DNA of 64,000 nucleotides from Craterostigma plantagineum (Eukaryota > Streptophyta > Magnoliopsida > Lamiales > Linderniaceae). Positions 11,670-33,189 of this stretch are shown here, piece after piece. The notes below the pieces were generated by a model, which saw only the letters and a program-made list of their open reading frames with translations, was not told where the DNA came from and made no database searches. The position numbers were made by a program, and so were the translations under genes. The stretch spans positions 1 through 64,000 of the forward strand of contig JAPQWV010000659.1 in the NCBI GenBank assembly GCA_027422505.1. Reading direction: 5' to 3'. Positions within the stretch are counted from its first letter, which is position 1, and each line of letters begins with the position of its first letter.

Positions 11670-12811
11670 AAGGGGCACTTAAAGTTAAGGACCAAAGATA
11701 GTTTGAATTTAGGAATAAGGACCCTGTCAGAAAAAGTTTAGTTTTAAGGACCTGTTTTTCAAGTTTGCATAGTGTTAAGGACCCTGTGACGAAAATACCC
11801 CTGTAAAATATGAATGAGAAGTGGTATCCAGCGCCACTGTTGTGTTATCAAATCGCAGTGAAGTGGTACATGTGAACAGTGAAGTGGTACTGTAGACCCA
11901 TGAAGTGGTACGGGTGAACAGTGAAGTGGTACTGTAGACCCATGAAGTGGTACTGGTGAACAGTGAAGTGGTACTGTAGACCCATGAAGTGGTACGGGTG
12001 AACATTGAAGTGGTACAAACATTTGTTGACCATGGAGAGCTACTGTTGACCATAGAAGAACTGGTACGGGAGACCCATGAAGTGGTATTGTTGACGCAGA
12101 GAAGTGGTACAACAGTTTGTAGACCCAAGAAGTGGTATTGTTGAACGGAGAAGTGTTACAGAAAAACTCTTATGTGTTTCTTGTGCAAATATTTACCCGA
12201 TTTCTGCAGAAACACTAAAGAATTCTTCTGTACCACTTCTCCGTTCAACAATACCACTTCATGGGTCTACAAACTGCTGTACCACTTCTCTGCGTCAACA
12301 GTACCACTTCATGGGTCTCTCGTACCAGTTCTTCTCTGGTCAACAGTAGCTCTCCATGGGTCAACAAATGTTTGTACCACTTCACTGTTCACCCGTACCA
12401 CTTCATGGGTCTACAGTACCACTTCACTGTTCATCGGTACCACTTCATGGGTCTACAGTACCACTTCACTGTTCACCCGTACCACTTCATGCTTTTATGG
12501 TAACACTTCCTTATTTCTGGATAACACTTTCTAGTAATTCATGAAGTGTTACCACTTCATGCTTTTCTGGTACCACTTCCTTATTTCTGGATACCACTTC
12601 ATGCTTTTCTGGTACCGTCGTGTGTTTGGAAGAGCTGATGGCAAATCTGTGTAATTTCCGCAACAAGCAGGGGCAAATGCGTCCTTTTTCACGCAGTTGG
12701 TCCTTAACTTTAAGTCCAAACTTGAAAATAGGTCCTTATCTCTAATGTGAAACTTATTGGGTCCTTAACCCTAACGAAAACATTCCAATTGGGCCTGAAA
12801 CTTAGTTATCT
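11670..12811. mobile_element. Fold-back element with long inverted arms made of a 21/42-bp minisatellite
   Basis: The outer parts carry the same motif in opposite orientation: ACTTAAAGTTAAGGACCAA on the left, and its complement TTGGTCCTTAACTTTAAGT on the right at about 12697-12715. Several more TTAAGGACC copies lie inside each arm. Between them is a near-palindrome centred near 12185. Its arms (about 11865-12165 and 12230-12490) are tandem 21-bp units built on GAAGTGGTAC, alternating as GTACTGTAGACCCATGAAGTG and GTACGGGTGAACAGTGAAGTG. TATTTTTAAGGG stands at both outer edges (near 11662 and 12812) and could be a target-site duplication. No transposase is visible. Class is uncertain (fold-back or MULE-like, non-autonomous). 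Confidence 0.6.
11865..12490. repeat. Inverted 21/42-bp minisatellite (GAAGTGGTAC units)
   Basis: Roughly a dozen GAAGTGGTAC-type units lie on the left arm and a dozen reverse-complement units on the right, with a spacer of about 60 bases. Because 21 is a multiple of three, all frames stay open. This creates spurious ORFs of 60-120 residues repeating 7-residue blocks such as YHFMGLQ/YHFTVHP. Looser units continue to about 12615, and two more stand alone near 12998 and 13100. Confidence 0.9.
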
Positions 12812-13953
12812 CTATTTTTAAGGGTCAATTCGAAATCAGGCCCCATTAAGGGTTTGATTTTGAATTCAGATTCCGTTTGAGAATTTTTTAGGTTAAATGA
12901 CCCATTTTATGTGGTGTAAAAAATGGTATGAAAGATATATGAACTAGTATAGAATGATTGTTTTGTTTTACAAATTTCAACATACTGGTATGACAGAGCA
13001 ATGAAGTGGTACTGCAGAAAATAAACTAAGACCATAAACTGGTACCGAATTATGGTTTTGTGTTACAAAATTTGAACATACTGGTATGAAAGAGCAATGA
13101 AGTGGTACTTGCAGAAAATAGATCCTTAAAACTAAATTTTTGCTAAGAGGGCCTGAATCCTAGATAGTTATGTGGGGGCTGAAATGAAAATGTCCTTTTT
13201 AATTTGTGCAACAGGCATTGATAATGTAAACATAATATATCAATTATTATTTATTTCATCTAACATATAACTTTTAGGTAATTTAGAAATTTATAGCCTA
13301 TCCACTACTAAAATTCGCGCAGGAATTGACAAGATGATCCTTCACACGTCGTCCCTCCCCTGTATACGGATAAGCATGAACCCAAGGGCATTAATGTCAT
13401 TAAGCTACCATTCAATCAACACGGTGTATATAAATCTGAAAGAAGATTCTATTCTTCTGTAGCACCATTTACCACATCTCTCACACTTTCATCCAAGAAA
13501 TTATATCAGCAAGATTCACAGAGAGCTCTCTCTCCAAGATATCATAGCCTCATAAATTCGTATTAAAGAAAAGTTAACTTTTCAAGGTGAGGGAAAAACA
13601 AGAAAAAGTGCAGTATTGTCCATCTCCACAAGTAATGCATTTGATGATATGCTTGAAACTTTTTGGATGACTGGAAATTGTTTGTGCAGTCGAGCTATCA
13701 AGAACTGACTGCATCTTGCAGTTTCTTGCCATTGGCGCTATACTTACTATTGAGATGAAGACATGTCATCTATATTTCTGATTGAATTTATTTTCAAGGG
13801 TGCTCGGATTATTTGATGTTGTTTGGATTGGTGGGGTTCTGCCCTTTTCTTTTTTGTTATATTTGTTGGCAGTTTTTTGTTGGGTCTTTAATTGATTTGT
13901 GTTTGGAGTTGACAGGTTCTTGATGTGAGCTGCGATTTGAGCTAGGGCTGGGA
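12812..13953. promoter_or_regulatory. SAMTL promoter, 5' leader and probable leader intron
   Basis: A TATA-like TATATAAAT lies near 13427. A purine-rich leader follows, then a likely leader intron with donor CAAG|GTGAGG near 13585 and acceptor TTGACAG near 13915, just before the ATG at 13954. The left part (12812-13200) is degenerate repeat DNA with two stray GAAGTGGTAC units. Confidence 0.5.
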
Positions 13954-16900
13954 GTGATGGTGTTGCCAGGGAGTGATCAGTTAGAGTCGTTGTTGAACTC
14001 TTTTCAGATTGCCTTTTCTCCGTTAGAGTCGAATTTCAGGAAATTTACCAAGAATGTAGAGCATTGCTTTAACGGTGTGGCCAAGAATGGGAACGCTGAT
14101 AAGATCAAACACATTCTTGTGGATGGCGACGATCGGAAAAGCGAGCACGTCCCAGTTAAGATGTTTGCTGGGAGTTTTGATAAGAAGTTTACTAATGGTT
14201 TCTTGCAAGATTTTCCAGTTAAGTGTATGGCTGAATCGGAAAGAGTTCAGAAGATGAGTAATGTGGAATGCTCTTGTTGTGATAATTCCCCCAGGCAACT
14301 TGGATTAGAAATGAGAGTCCAGGAACACAAACAGAGGGAAATGGATTCTATAGGGGGGAAAGAGTTTCCGTTTGAGTGTTTAATGGGTTTTGTCGTCGAT
14401 CAGTTGAGCCATTTGCCAAAGCTCGATATGATCATTCAAGAGCACGGGCATGGAGACGAGGATCAAGAAGACTCCAATAAATATGTTGGCAAATTTGATC
14501 ATTTTAAATCACTCACCCACATTCTAGAAGGCAAAAGAGTTGAAATGAATGGGTTTTTTGGCAGCTTAAATTTTGCTAGAATTGGTGGTGCCCCACAACC
14601 AAGTGTTGAAGAAGATCCTCCCTCGGTGGCCAATGTGGGTGAGGAGACTGATAACAGTAGTGATACTAAGGATGACAGTAGAGGCAGTATTCCACAGAAG
14701 TTGGCCAGTGGGTTATTAAGTATACCATTGGCCAAAGTAGAGCATTTGAAAGCAACATTACCTGCGTCATTTACGGAATTAATTGAGCTTTTGCCTCCAT
14801 TAGGAAGGCCTTCCAAAGAAGACTATCCTGACAAGAAGAAACTATTCTCTGTCCAAGAATTCTTCAAATACACAGAAGCCGAAGGTTTGTTTTGTTCTTG
14901 AATTTAGTACTTGGTCTTGGAGGGCCATTATTTGATTGATTCGCTTCCAATTAATCTGTTTCTTTGCTACTACACACACGGACGCGAAACCAGCCAGTGA
15001 CAATCTTGATTTGAATTTCTCCTTTGCAGGGAAGCGGTTTTTTCAAGAGTTGGATAGAGATGGAGATGGTCGAGTTACTTTGGAAGATCTTGAAATCGCT
15101 ATGAGAAAGAGAAAATTACCAAAGAGGTATGCCCGTGAACTCATGAGCCATACTAGGAGTCACTTGTTCTCAAGGTCTATTGGCTGGAAAGAGTTTTTGT
15201 CATTCATGGAACAGAAAGAGCCAACCATTCTTAAGGCTTATACCAGTCTCTGCTTGAGCAAGTCTGGGAAACTGCAGAAAAGCGAAGTCTTGGCATCACT
15301 TAAAAATGCAGGACTTCCATCTAATGAAGATAATGCAGTTGCAATGATGCGCTTTTTTAATGCTGAGCCTGACACCGGAGAATCTATATCCTACGGGCCA
15401 TTCCGGAATTTCATGTTATTGCTTCCTTCTGAAAGACTGCAAGAAGATCCACGGTATATCATGAACTTCATTAGTGTTATGTGTGTGTTAGATGTCTATG
15501 AAGGTTTCTTTCTTTAAAGCGTTCTCATATTCTGGTTAGAAATTATTATTTGGTCATCTATCCTTCTCTCTGAATAAGTTCCGTCTCCTACATTATCTAT
15601 TTGCTTTGCGATCCGTTACTCTTCAATGCAATCTTTAGGAGTATATGGTTTGAAGCTGCTACAGTGGTTTCTGTCCCTCCACCTGTGGAAATTCCTGCTG
15701 GGAGCGTGTTAAAATCAGCGTTAGCTGGCGGGCTTTCCTCTGCATTATCTACTTCTCTGCTGCATCCTGTTGACACTATCAAGGTAACAAGTGTTGAGCG
15801 TGCAATGATAATCGTGGTTGCTGATTACTCCAGTCGTATCTGTGGTTCTCTGATAATTCCATTAAGAAGTTTTTCTATTCTAGACGGTGCTTTTTATTAC
15901 ATTGTATTGTATTTCATGATTGATCCTTTCACTTTATGATAAGAATGTCGTATGTCATACTACAACTTAAACTGGATAACATGGAATTACCTATCATAGA
16001 CGACTTTACCAGGTGACTTTAGGAAAATGGGCATGTTATGCTGTGGGTAATCTCGACTTAGCTACTCATCTAATAGAGTCTCATAGGCATTAAGCTTACC
16101 TCCATGCTTAAATGAATGCATATGTTAGCCTGTTTTATGGGTCATCTCATATCGCTCTTTTCATGTGGAAACCTTACCGTTTCGAAATTGGTTTGTCAGA
16201 CACGTTTGCAAGCGTCAACCCTTACGTTTCCAGAAATTATATCAACTCTACCTCAGCTTGGAGTTCGTGGATTATACCGGGGATCTATTCCTGCCATATG
16301 GGGCCAATTCTCTAGGTACATCATACATCGTCACAGTCATCATTTTTTCTTGTTTCTCCCCTTGGTTTTTTTCTGTAATTAACTAGCTCTATGGTAATCG
16401 ACGAATAACGCAGCCATGGTTTGAGAACTGGTATTTTTGAAGCAAGCAGACTTCTTTTGATACGCGTTGCACCATCACTTACAGAATTACAGGTAAAGAA
16501 CTGCTTTTGTTGAAGCATGCTTTTTTAGTTTTTTCTCATTACTGCCATATGAAACCTATCTTGATTATTGTGTCTTCTTTAGGTTCAATCGATGGCGTCA
16601 TTTTGTAGCACCATCCTCGGTACAGCAGTTCGTATACCGTGCGAGGTGCTGAAGCAAAGGTTGCAGGCTGGCCTATTCAACAACGTTGGAGAAGCCATAT
16701 TAGGAACCTGGGAACAAGATGGTCTCAAGGGTTTCTTCCGTGGCACTGGCGCAACTCTTTGCCGTGAGGTCCCATTTTACGTAGCAGGCATGGGCCTTTA
16801 TGCTGAATCCAAAAAGGTAATAAAAACTAGTTATCTGATTCTCCTTCATGTTAGAACAAAGCTGATTGTATTTATGAATGCTTTTGGTCTTGGAAACTGA

Positions 16901-17244
16901 TGATGTTCATCATACAATATGAAATCCATTTTGCATAGGCTGCCCAAAGACTTCTTGGAAGAGAACTTGAGCCCTGGGAGATTATTGCAGTGGGCGCTTT
17001 ATCGGGTGGCTTTGCAGCTGTCTTAACGACGCCTTTTGATGTAATAAAGACGCGAACAATGACAGCTCCTCAAGGTCGGCCAGTGACGCTATCAATAGTT
17101 GCGCTCTCTATTCTCCGTAATGAAGGACCGCTCGGGCTATTCAAAGGCGCTATACCCAGATTCTTTTGGATCGCTCCACTTGGTGCCATGAATTTTGCTG
17201 GTTATGAACTTGCTAAGAAGGCTATGGACAAGAAGGAGCAATAG
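13954..17244 (+). CDS. SAMTL: SAMTL-type mitochondrial/plastid carrier with EF-hand region
   Basis: Mitochondrial-carrier-family protein of the SAM-transporter-like group (Arabidopsis At2g35800), with a long N-terminal regulatory part; the transported substrate is not established. Seven exons near 13954-14889, 15028-15453, 15639-15783, 16199-16315, 16414-16492, 16583-16816 and 16939-17244 give about 750 residues. The N-terminal 300 residues are acidic and poorly conserved. An EF-hand loop DRDGDGRVTLED follows KRFFQEL, and a second helical region contains SLCLSKSGKLQKSE. Three carrier repeats bear PxD signatures: HPVDTIK, IPCEVLKQRLQ (degenerate) and TPFDVIKTR. The end WIAPLGAMNFAGYELAKKAM is typical. 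Apparently intact. It ends tail-to-tail with the PPR gene, 359 bases away. Confidence 0.93.
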
Positions 17245-17603
17245 AGAGTTGTTTTACGAACTTCCAAGCATCAAACAAAGGAACAATTTTTTCTTTTGCG
17301 AATTTGTCGAAAGTTTCTGATGGATACTTACAGAATATTTTTGTCTGATACAATATATTCCACTAGCTCCACACCACGAGAAGTTCATATTTGTTGGTTC
17401 TATACAGAAATTGGAAATACAAGTGCTGTACTATAAATGATAGATAGATAGATGTATACAGAATAAATTTGTGAGTTTCGTAGTCAATATAGGCTTTTTA
17501 CATACCTCTTCTAACCGTGACGTCCCTTCCGCTAGAGACTCCATTGTCAATCATATGTCAAACACTAGAAACTGCCTACCATACCTCCCTTTTGCATTCT
17601 TCG
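17245..17603. other. Convergent 3' ends of SAMTL and the PPR gene
   Basis: 359 bases between two facing stop codons; the expected content is two 3' UTRs. A short GATA-type run (GATAGATAGATAGATG) lies near 17440. Nothing else was recognised. Confidence 0.45.
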
Positions 17604-19943
17604 TCAACTTATGTTTGCGATGCTTTTCCTCCTCTTGATGAGTCCATTCATGAGGGTCATATATGTGGACTTATTTACAGTGATACCCTTCTGAGTCTGT
17701 TCCTTGAACATATGCATAGCATCTTTGTATCTCCCTTCAGCACAAAGCTTGTGGATCTGTTCTGAATAAGCTGCGGAACTAAGCTCAAAATCATGTTTAC
17801 CTGCTTCAGAAACATATGTGTTTTCCTCCTCACCGCTTTGCTTCTTCAAGTCATGGTCTAGTTTATTCATCTCGGTCATTTTCGTTAGGTACTCTTCAGC
17901 CTCATTGGTCCTCCCAGCATCACTGAGAGCGCCAGCCATGGCACCAAACGTATAACTATCAGGGCCTAATTTCTTCTCTTCCATTTCAGAGACAAGGGTC
18001 ATGGCATCCTCGAATCTCCTTTCTTTGCACAAAGCAGATATTAATGTGTTGTAGGAAACAGCATCGAGGTTTTTCCCCTTCGAATCCCAGTTGTTGAAGA
18101 GTTTAATAGCTTTTTCTAGCATCCCTTCTCTGCAAAGCCCCCGAAGAATGATGTTGCAGGTATATATATCGGGCTTAAATGATTTTTCAACCATCTTATT
18201 GTGAAACTGAAATGCCTTCTCTACATTTCCCTCCCAGCAATATCCTTGGATGATGGTGTTATACGTAATCTCATCAGGAAGCAGACCATTCTCCAGCATT
18301 TCATTCAGCTTACTAATAGCTAAATCTGTGCTCCCCGATTTGCACAGCCCGGCTATCACAGAATTGTATGTGATTACACTGGGAATGATTTCTTTCTCCT
18401 TCATCTCCTCCCAAACCTTCATAGCTCTATCTGAGTTTTGTTCCTTAAAATAACCAACGATTAGAGTGCCATAACTGACTTCATCAACAATATAGCCTCT
18501 CTTCTTCGCTAGGTTAAGCAACTCACGTGCATCATCGAGCTTTCTTTCCCGACACAGGTTGTTCAGGGCAGTGTTCAACGTCACTGTATCCATTTTCAAA
18601 CCATTACAGCCCATCGAATTCATCATCTTAAACGCCTCAGCCATATCACCCGCCTTACAAAACCCGCTGATCAAAGTATTATACGTGAAACAATCTGGAG
18701 AAAAACCATCGTGTTCCATCTTCGTTACCATCTCACTAGCTTCCTTCATCTTCCCTTCCTTGCAATACCACTTTATCATTATATTATACGTCACGGAACC
18801 GAGGGCCACGCCCTTCTCCCTCATCTCATCCACCAATCTAAAAGCCTCGTCGCTTCTCTTTGCCTCGAAACAACCATTCACTAGTGTATTGTACGTGATC
18901 AAATTTGGGGACAACCTTAACCCTTCCATCTCACCCTTAATCTTAAAACCTTCGTCGATTCTACGTTCTCTACAGAGTCCTTTGATCAGCGTATTATACG
19001 TCCAAACGTCAGGGAAGACCCCTTCTTTGGTCATCAGTTCCACAACCCTTGCAGCCTCGGCCAACCAGCCCATCCTACAGTACCCATCGACCAATATATT
19101 GTACGTATACCTATTGGGAAAAACCCCTCTCTCCTTCATATCCAAAAGCAATACCCTCACATCATTCAACCTTCCCTTCTTCGCCAGCACATCCAACACC
19201 GTGTTATAACTCCCATTGTCGGGCTTCACCCCAAATTCATCTTGCATTCTCTTCACAACGTCCAAGGCATCTCTAAACTTTCCCTCTAAGCAATGGGACT
19301 TAATCAACAAATTGACCGTCACAACACTCGGGCGAACGCCGAGAGAAACGGCATCGTGAAAAAGTTCTCTGACGAGGCGGGACGATGTAAAGGAAGGATC
19401 TTTCTTGAGCAGGGAGGACAGGAGGAAGTTTATAGAAATTACCTCAGGCTTGAGTTTAAGGCGCTTCATCTTCTTGAATATCTGAGCAGCCAAGTGAGGG
19501 AAGCCACACAGAGAGTATGCTTCTAGCGAGGTGCTGAGAAGGGCTTGCGAAGGAGGAGGGAGAGGTGGGTTCGGGTGGAGGAGGTGGCGGTGGAGGGGAT
19601 GCGCCGGGTGCTGGCCGGGGATATGGGAGAGTAGAAGTTTCTTGGCGTCGGAGAATTTGTGATGGGAAAGGAGAGAAGATAGCAAGGAGATGAGAGTGGG
19701 GAGAGGTAATGGGGTGGGTTGGGGTATGTTAGGGTGGCTTTGGGTGAAGTGAAGGAAGGAGATGAGAGTCGATGGGTATGGGTAGAGAGAAGGGTGGGAG
19801 AGGACGGAGTGGATGATCGGCGGCGTGAGGTGGCGAAGGTACGGCGACAGGGTGGTGGGGTTGGGAGGGTGGGTGGTGGCGAGGAGGTTGGTGATGGCGG
19901 CGATTAGCTGGGGAGGGGAGGGTTGTGGGCCGGTGGCTGGCAT
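17604..19943 (-). CDS. P-class pentatricopeptide repeat protein
   Basis: Single-exon gene of 779 residues. About 16 tandem 35-residue PPR motifs run from roughly residue 150 to 700, plus a partial motif near the C terminus. They carry the pattern xSYNTLI / TYNTLIxGxCxxG (for example TYNTLIKGLCRE, TYNILVDGYCRMG, SYNTLISALCKER). No E, DYW or SMR domain follows, so it is P class: an organellar RNA-binding protein for stability, splicing or translation of specific transcripts. The N terminus is rich in P, T and L with a HKFSDAKKLLLSHI segment resembling Arabidopsis At2g16880; no classic presequence is obvious. Residues 5 and 35 of each repeat could predict the RNA target. Intact. Confidence 0.93.
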   Translation of the reverse strand: MPATGPQPSPPQLIAAITNLLATTHPPNPTTLSPYLRHLTPPIIHSVLSHPSLYPYPSTLISFLHFTQSHPNIPQPTPLPLPTLISLLSSLLSHHKFSDAKKLLLSHIPGQHPAHPLHRHLLHPNPPLPPPSQALLSTSLEAYSLCGFPHLAAQIFKKMKRLKLKPEVISINFLLSSLLKKDPSFTSSRLVRELFHDAVSLGVRPSVVTVNLLIKSHCLEGKFRDALDVVKRMQDEFGVKPDNGSYNTVLDVLAKKGRLNDVRVLLLDMKERGVFPNRYTYNILVDGYCRMGWLAEAARVVELMTKEGVFPDVWTYNTLIKGLCRERRIDEGFKIKGEMEGLRLSPNLITYNTLVNGCFEAKRSDEAFRLVDEMREKGVALGSVTYNIMIKWYCKEGKMKEASEMVTKMEHDGFSPDCFTYNTLISGFCKAGDMAEAFKMMNSMGCNGLKMDTVTLNTALNNLCRERKLDDARELLNLAKKRGYIVDEVSYGTLIVGYFKEQNSDRAMKVWEEMKEKEIIPSVITYNSVIAGLCKSGSTDLAISKLNEMLENGLLPDEITYNTIIQGYCWEGNVEKAFQFHNKMVEKSFKPDIYTCNIILRGLCREGMLEKAIKLFNNWDSKGKNLDAVSYNTLISALCKERRFEDAMTLVSEMEEKKLGPDSYTFGAMAGALSDAGRTNEAEEYLTKMTEMNKLDHDLKKQSGEEENTYVSEAGKHDFELSSAAYSEQIHKLCAEGRYKDAMHMFKEQTQKGITVNKSTYMTLMNGLIKRRKSIANIS

Positions 19944-20623
19944 TGAGACGGCGGCGGTAAAGTTTAGGTATGGGCTGTGGTGGTTGATTTGGTGATGGTC
20001 ACTTCATTTTTTTCGCTCCACCTTTTTTCTGTTTTTTCCAAGTAGAAATTAGATAATCATATGATTTATTGCACTATAACTTTTTTTCTTAGAGTTAGCT
20101 TGGTTTGTCATGGTCTAGCTCTTCAAATGAGCTGATAGGGAAATTGTAACCACAGGGATTTGTTTTGAAACTTCTGTACAAACTTTTGTGCAACGAGATT
20201 TTACACTATCGTCTTTGGAAAAAAAAAAATAGTTCGGTCATGAGTCATCACTGTTTCAGATTCACATAGAAATGTCTAATTATATATATATTTTTCAAAG
20301 AAACAGCAAACATATGAATCCAAATCGTTGAACCATCTTTGTGTTAGTAGCGGCCTCATGTATATGATCCATCATTCATGGCATGATGAAATCACACCGT
20401 CTTCCTTCTTACACGGCAAGTGCACTACTCGTTTATGTAATAATTCTGCGAATGCGGAGTTAATATTCTTGATAACAGCAGGTATCATCATCATATATCC
20501 AAGATTTACTACAGCACATACACATCACCAACCAAATATAGGTTGGGGAGATATACAGCGACACAAACTGTATGAAATATCTCGCTGGTAGCAAAAATAG
20601 TAAACTGAAGCAGTAAAAATCGA
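19944..20623. other. Spacer: PPR promoter side and GOS11 3' end
   Basis: 680 bases, head-to-tail on the minus strand. It should carry the PPR promoter (left part) and the GOS11 3' UTR (right part). It is AT-rich with a TATATATATA run near 20283. No gene was recognised. Confidence 0.4.
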
Positions 20624-22142
20624 TTACTTTGTCCACCAGTAGATCAGAATCAGAAATGCGCAAACTGAAGCAACAAAGGATAGGATGATGGTGTCCATTG
20701 ACTTTTTCTTCTTTATTGCCGAGAGAATATGATTTACCTGCAACGACGTGGTGCGGTAACAAATTGAAACAAACGAATGCATGAATGAGGAGTTTACGTA
20801 TTTCTACCTAACCCAAGAATATCTGTCTTTAGATTTAAAGCATATCGGATGTGAGAATTCTACGCAGCTCTATATATTTAAACAGTAAAGTTCTGCGTAG
20901 CATACCGAAGGAAGGCGGCTTCCAACATTACTAAGTTTAGAATTGATGCCCCCAAATGTAGAACGCTGGAACACGAGGGACTTTAAGGTCTCTTGTGCTT
21001 GGGATATTACAGAGTCCATCTGCAACAGGAAAAAAGATAAACTAGAGATGCTGCGGCCTACATGAGGGAAGAATATTGACAAGTTTTTCTTCCTTCGTTT
21101 TTGTGAAAAGTAATTCATGTAACTCTTAATATGTACCTGCCCTGTGTTTCGATGGATAGAAGCACGTTCCTTGAGAAGAGATTGGTCATATGAACCCCCG
21201 CCATCTTCTAGGTCTAATCGTGCTCGATCAAACTCCCTAAAATCATCAAGTAATGATGCATGTTCTCTCTTGGCTCGGTGACTTGAATTCAATCGATTGA
21301 ATTCCTGAAACAATCAAGAAATTAGAGGCCTAGACGGACAGCAAAAACAAGGTAAGACAGTAAATGATTCTAAATATATTTGACAAGTGAGATTCCATCA
21401 ACCTGAGTTAGATCCTGAAGTATCTCTTGATGCCGGGTCAACGTGTGAGAGAAAATTTCTGTTCCTCCAGATGAGACCCAAGCTTGCATTTGCGCATTTA
21501 CTTGCTGAAGCTGTTTCAGGAGCTGGCCAATAACAGACTCCAGATCTTTATTATCACTGTCATCTTTCCCTGATAGTAATTTACGGTATACGTGCATCTG
21601 TTCATCCAGCTGAGCTTCGAGTTTTCTCGCCTGGTTGGAAAAATAAGCTAATTACTCAAAATCCTACACAACGACTATCCATTCATAACAAGGAAAGTTT
21701 GCATCAGATCTGTATGTTCGAGAGAAAAGCAGCAGCACGACACAAAAGTACCTACTATCACTTGTCGCTTCCAATACAATAAGATAAAGAACCAACGGGT
21801 GTACTTTTATCCAATCTATCGTTTGTTTGAAAAAACTAAAGGACGTTGGAGAAGCAAAAATTGGGCAGTGGCTCAAATATCAGCTACAGAGTTCGCCATT
21901 TCTGGATTATATTAGTTCTTCGAAAATTACCAAGGAACAATTCAAATAAACAAGTTTCAGATCTCAGATGTTAAACGTCATGCTCTGCGACTCGGCAGGT
22001 AACAATTAGCAAAAAATTAATCATCAGCAGCAGCAAATCTGAAGGCGAACAACCGTGGGATAAAACCGCGAAGACGAAAATGGGACCAAAGGAGATGAAT
22101 ATCAACCTGATTACGCAATGAATCCCATGTCGGAGGATCCAT
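20624..22142 (-). CDS. GOS11: Golgi SNAP receptor complex member 1-1 (GOS11 SNARE)
   Basis: Qb-SNARE of the GOS28 family, acting in vesicle fusion at the Golgi. Five exons near 22107-22142, 21404-21631, 21138-21306, 20907-21019 and 20624-20743 give about 221 residues, close to the Arabidopsis length. Seen in order: MDPPTWDSLRNQ, ARKLEAQLDEQMHVYRKL, LLKQLQQVNAQMQAWVSS, LTRHQEILQDLTQ, HASLLDDFREFDRARLDLED. The SNARE helix follows with ISQAQETLKSLVFQRSTFGG, then a basic IKKKKS stop and a C-terminal membrane anchor ending FLILIYWWTK. Apparently intact. Its ATG faces the 3' end of PICKLE across about 490 bases. Confidence 0.95.
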
Positions 22143-22632
22143 ACCGCAACTCCTACGATCCCGATCTGCAAATTGCTGTGCTTCGTCGCTTCCGTGAATT
22201 CGAAGGTGAAGACCTTATTTTTATTAATTATGTATTTTGACTTCGCGGTTTATAAAGCGAATGAATCGTTGACCGCTCCTGCCTGACGATGGCTGTTATC
22301 TATCTAATTTGGAATAGCAACCAACCATCCAGCGCTACTAGAGCGTTTAAAAAAGCAAAATAAAATCCAGAAATTCAAAAAATAAAAAATGAATTTTTTA
22401 TCTTACATTATATTTAATTTCTTTGTTGCAATAACATTTACGAAGGCATTGTGTTGTGTGTGGTGTCTCAAATATATGATTCTATTACAACGATCCATCC
22501 ATCCACATTACAACTTCTACATCAACATGACTGTCGTCATAAGAGTCAACTGAAGAACAAAGCAACATACAACAGGGATTTGATTAGAACGTTGTCAGCA
22601 AATCATAACTAAAATGTCTAGTCTAATCTAGT
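22143..22632. other. Spacer: GOS11 promoter and PICKLE 3' UTR
   Basis: 490 bases between two minus-strand genes. It probably contains the GOS11 promoter on the left and the PICKLE 3' UTR on the right. A short tandem GTCTAATCTAGTCTAGTCT run lies at the PICKLE stop (22621-22639). No other feature was seen. Confidence 0.4.
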
Positions 22633-32155
<9,523 letters not shown>

Positions 32156-32545
32156 CTTCTGCACTCATCCGAAACAAATAAACATGCATTAGACGCATAA
32201 AATTCGCAATCGAGCAGTAATAACCCATCCTTCAGACGGCAATTGAAATGAGGGGCGAAAAATGGTGAATTTAGGGATCTACTACCAGGCCACGGTGCGC
32301 GCAAATTTGATTCGCAAGACAGAATTGACCGCCGTTGCTTTGTTGCGATAACTGAAAATCACCGAGACACTGAAAAGCAAATCAGACTCCGACCGCTCTC
32401 CTATTTATATTCGTTGGACGTCAGTCATAGTTGGACTAAAGTCAAGAACCCTATTTTATTACAGGGGGGGATCGCGGCTACAAAACCTTCTAAAAGAACT
32501 ATTCAGATACCCCATTTGGCAGTTCTTGTAATTTTAAGTGACATC

Positions 32546-32588
<43 letters not shown>

Positions 32589-33189
32589 CCAATTACATAC
32601 TACAAATCATTACTTATGTCATAAATTTTTACCGATAGGTATCCATTTTACTGTTGTATCAATTTTCTCAGTCTTGTCGTACATTTTTATGTGTGTATTG
32701 CGTACCACGTCACGACCATATACGGTTTCTATATGGTACATTAGCGTGTTATATATCTCACTGTACGTACCAAAATGCGGTGCTATAGGGTATCTAAATG
32801 TGTTATGACATACCTGCGGCGGATCGGATACCTATGTGCAAAAAATTTATCTGTTAGGTACCTACATATAAAAAAATACTGAAAGGGTACTAATTATAAA
32901 TTTTTATGCAAATGGTTATTTATGTGGAAAGACCTCTAATTTTAAAGTGCTCTTACATATTTTTGTTATATATTACAAGCATTGTTTTAAAAAGCGTCAT
33001 GTTGCGATATGGCCTAAAATTTTGTACAAAACGTGTTGAGTTAAAAAATAGAATTTTTACTTTTTATTATTTTTTATATTTTATTATTTTAAGCTTTTTC
33101 ATTAATGTTTGCTTAATTCTGTAAATCATTTTAAATAATAATATATAATTTTATAAATAAGATTGCATTATAATAACATGATATTAAAG
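32156..33189. promoter_or_regulatory. PICKLE promoter and AT-rich spacer with an A-run
   Basis: Contains the 5' leader and promoter of PICKLE to about 32450. An uninterrupted A-run of about 35 bases follows at 32551-32585, then AT-rich DNA. The A-run could be the tail of an old retroposed element, but no body or target duplication was found. No gene was seen. Confidence 0.4.

Noticed and set aside
11865..12490. CRISPR-like regular spacing of repeats
   Set aside because: Plant nuclear DNA; units are contiguous tandem repeats with no unique spacers and no cas genes.
11759..12534. Several ORFs of 60-120 residues on both strands with repeated YHFMGLQ, VPLHGST or TTSWVYS blocks
   Set aside because: They are by-products of the 21-bp minisatellite, which is open in multiple frames; no start context, homology or codon bias.
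18559..19209. 216-residue ORF on the plus strand
   Set aside because: Antisense of the PPR repeats; its periodicity comes from the PPR codons.
32551..32585. A35 run as the tail of a retroposed gene
   Set aside because: No processed-gene body upstream and no flanking duplication found.
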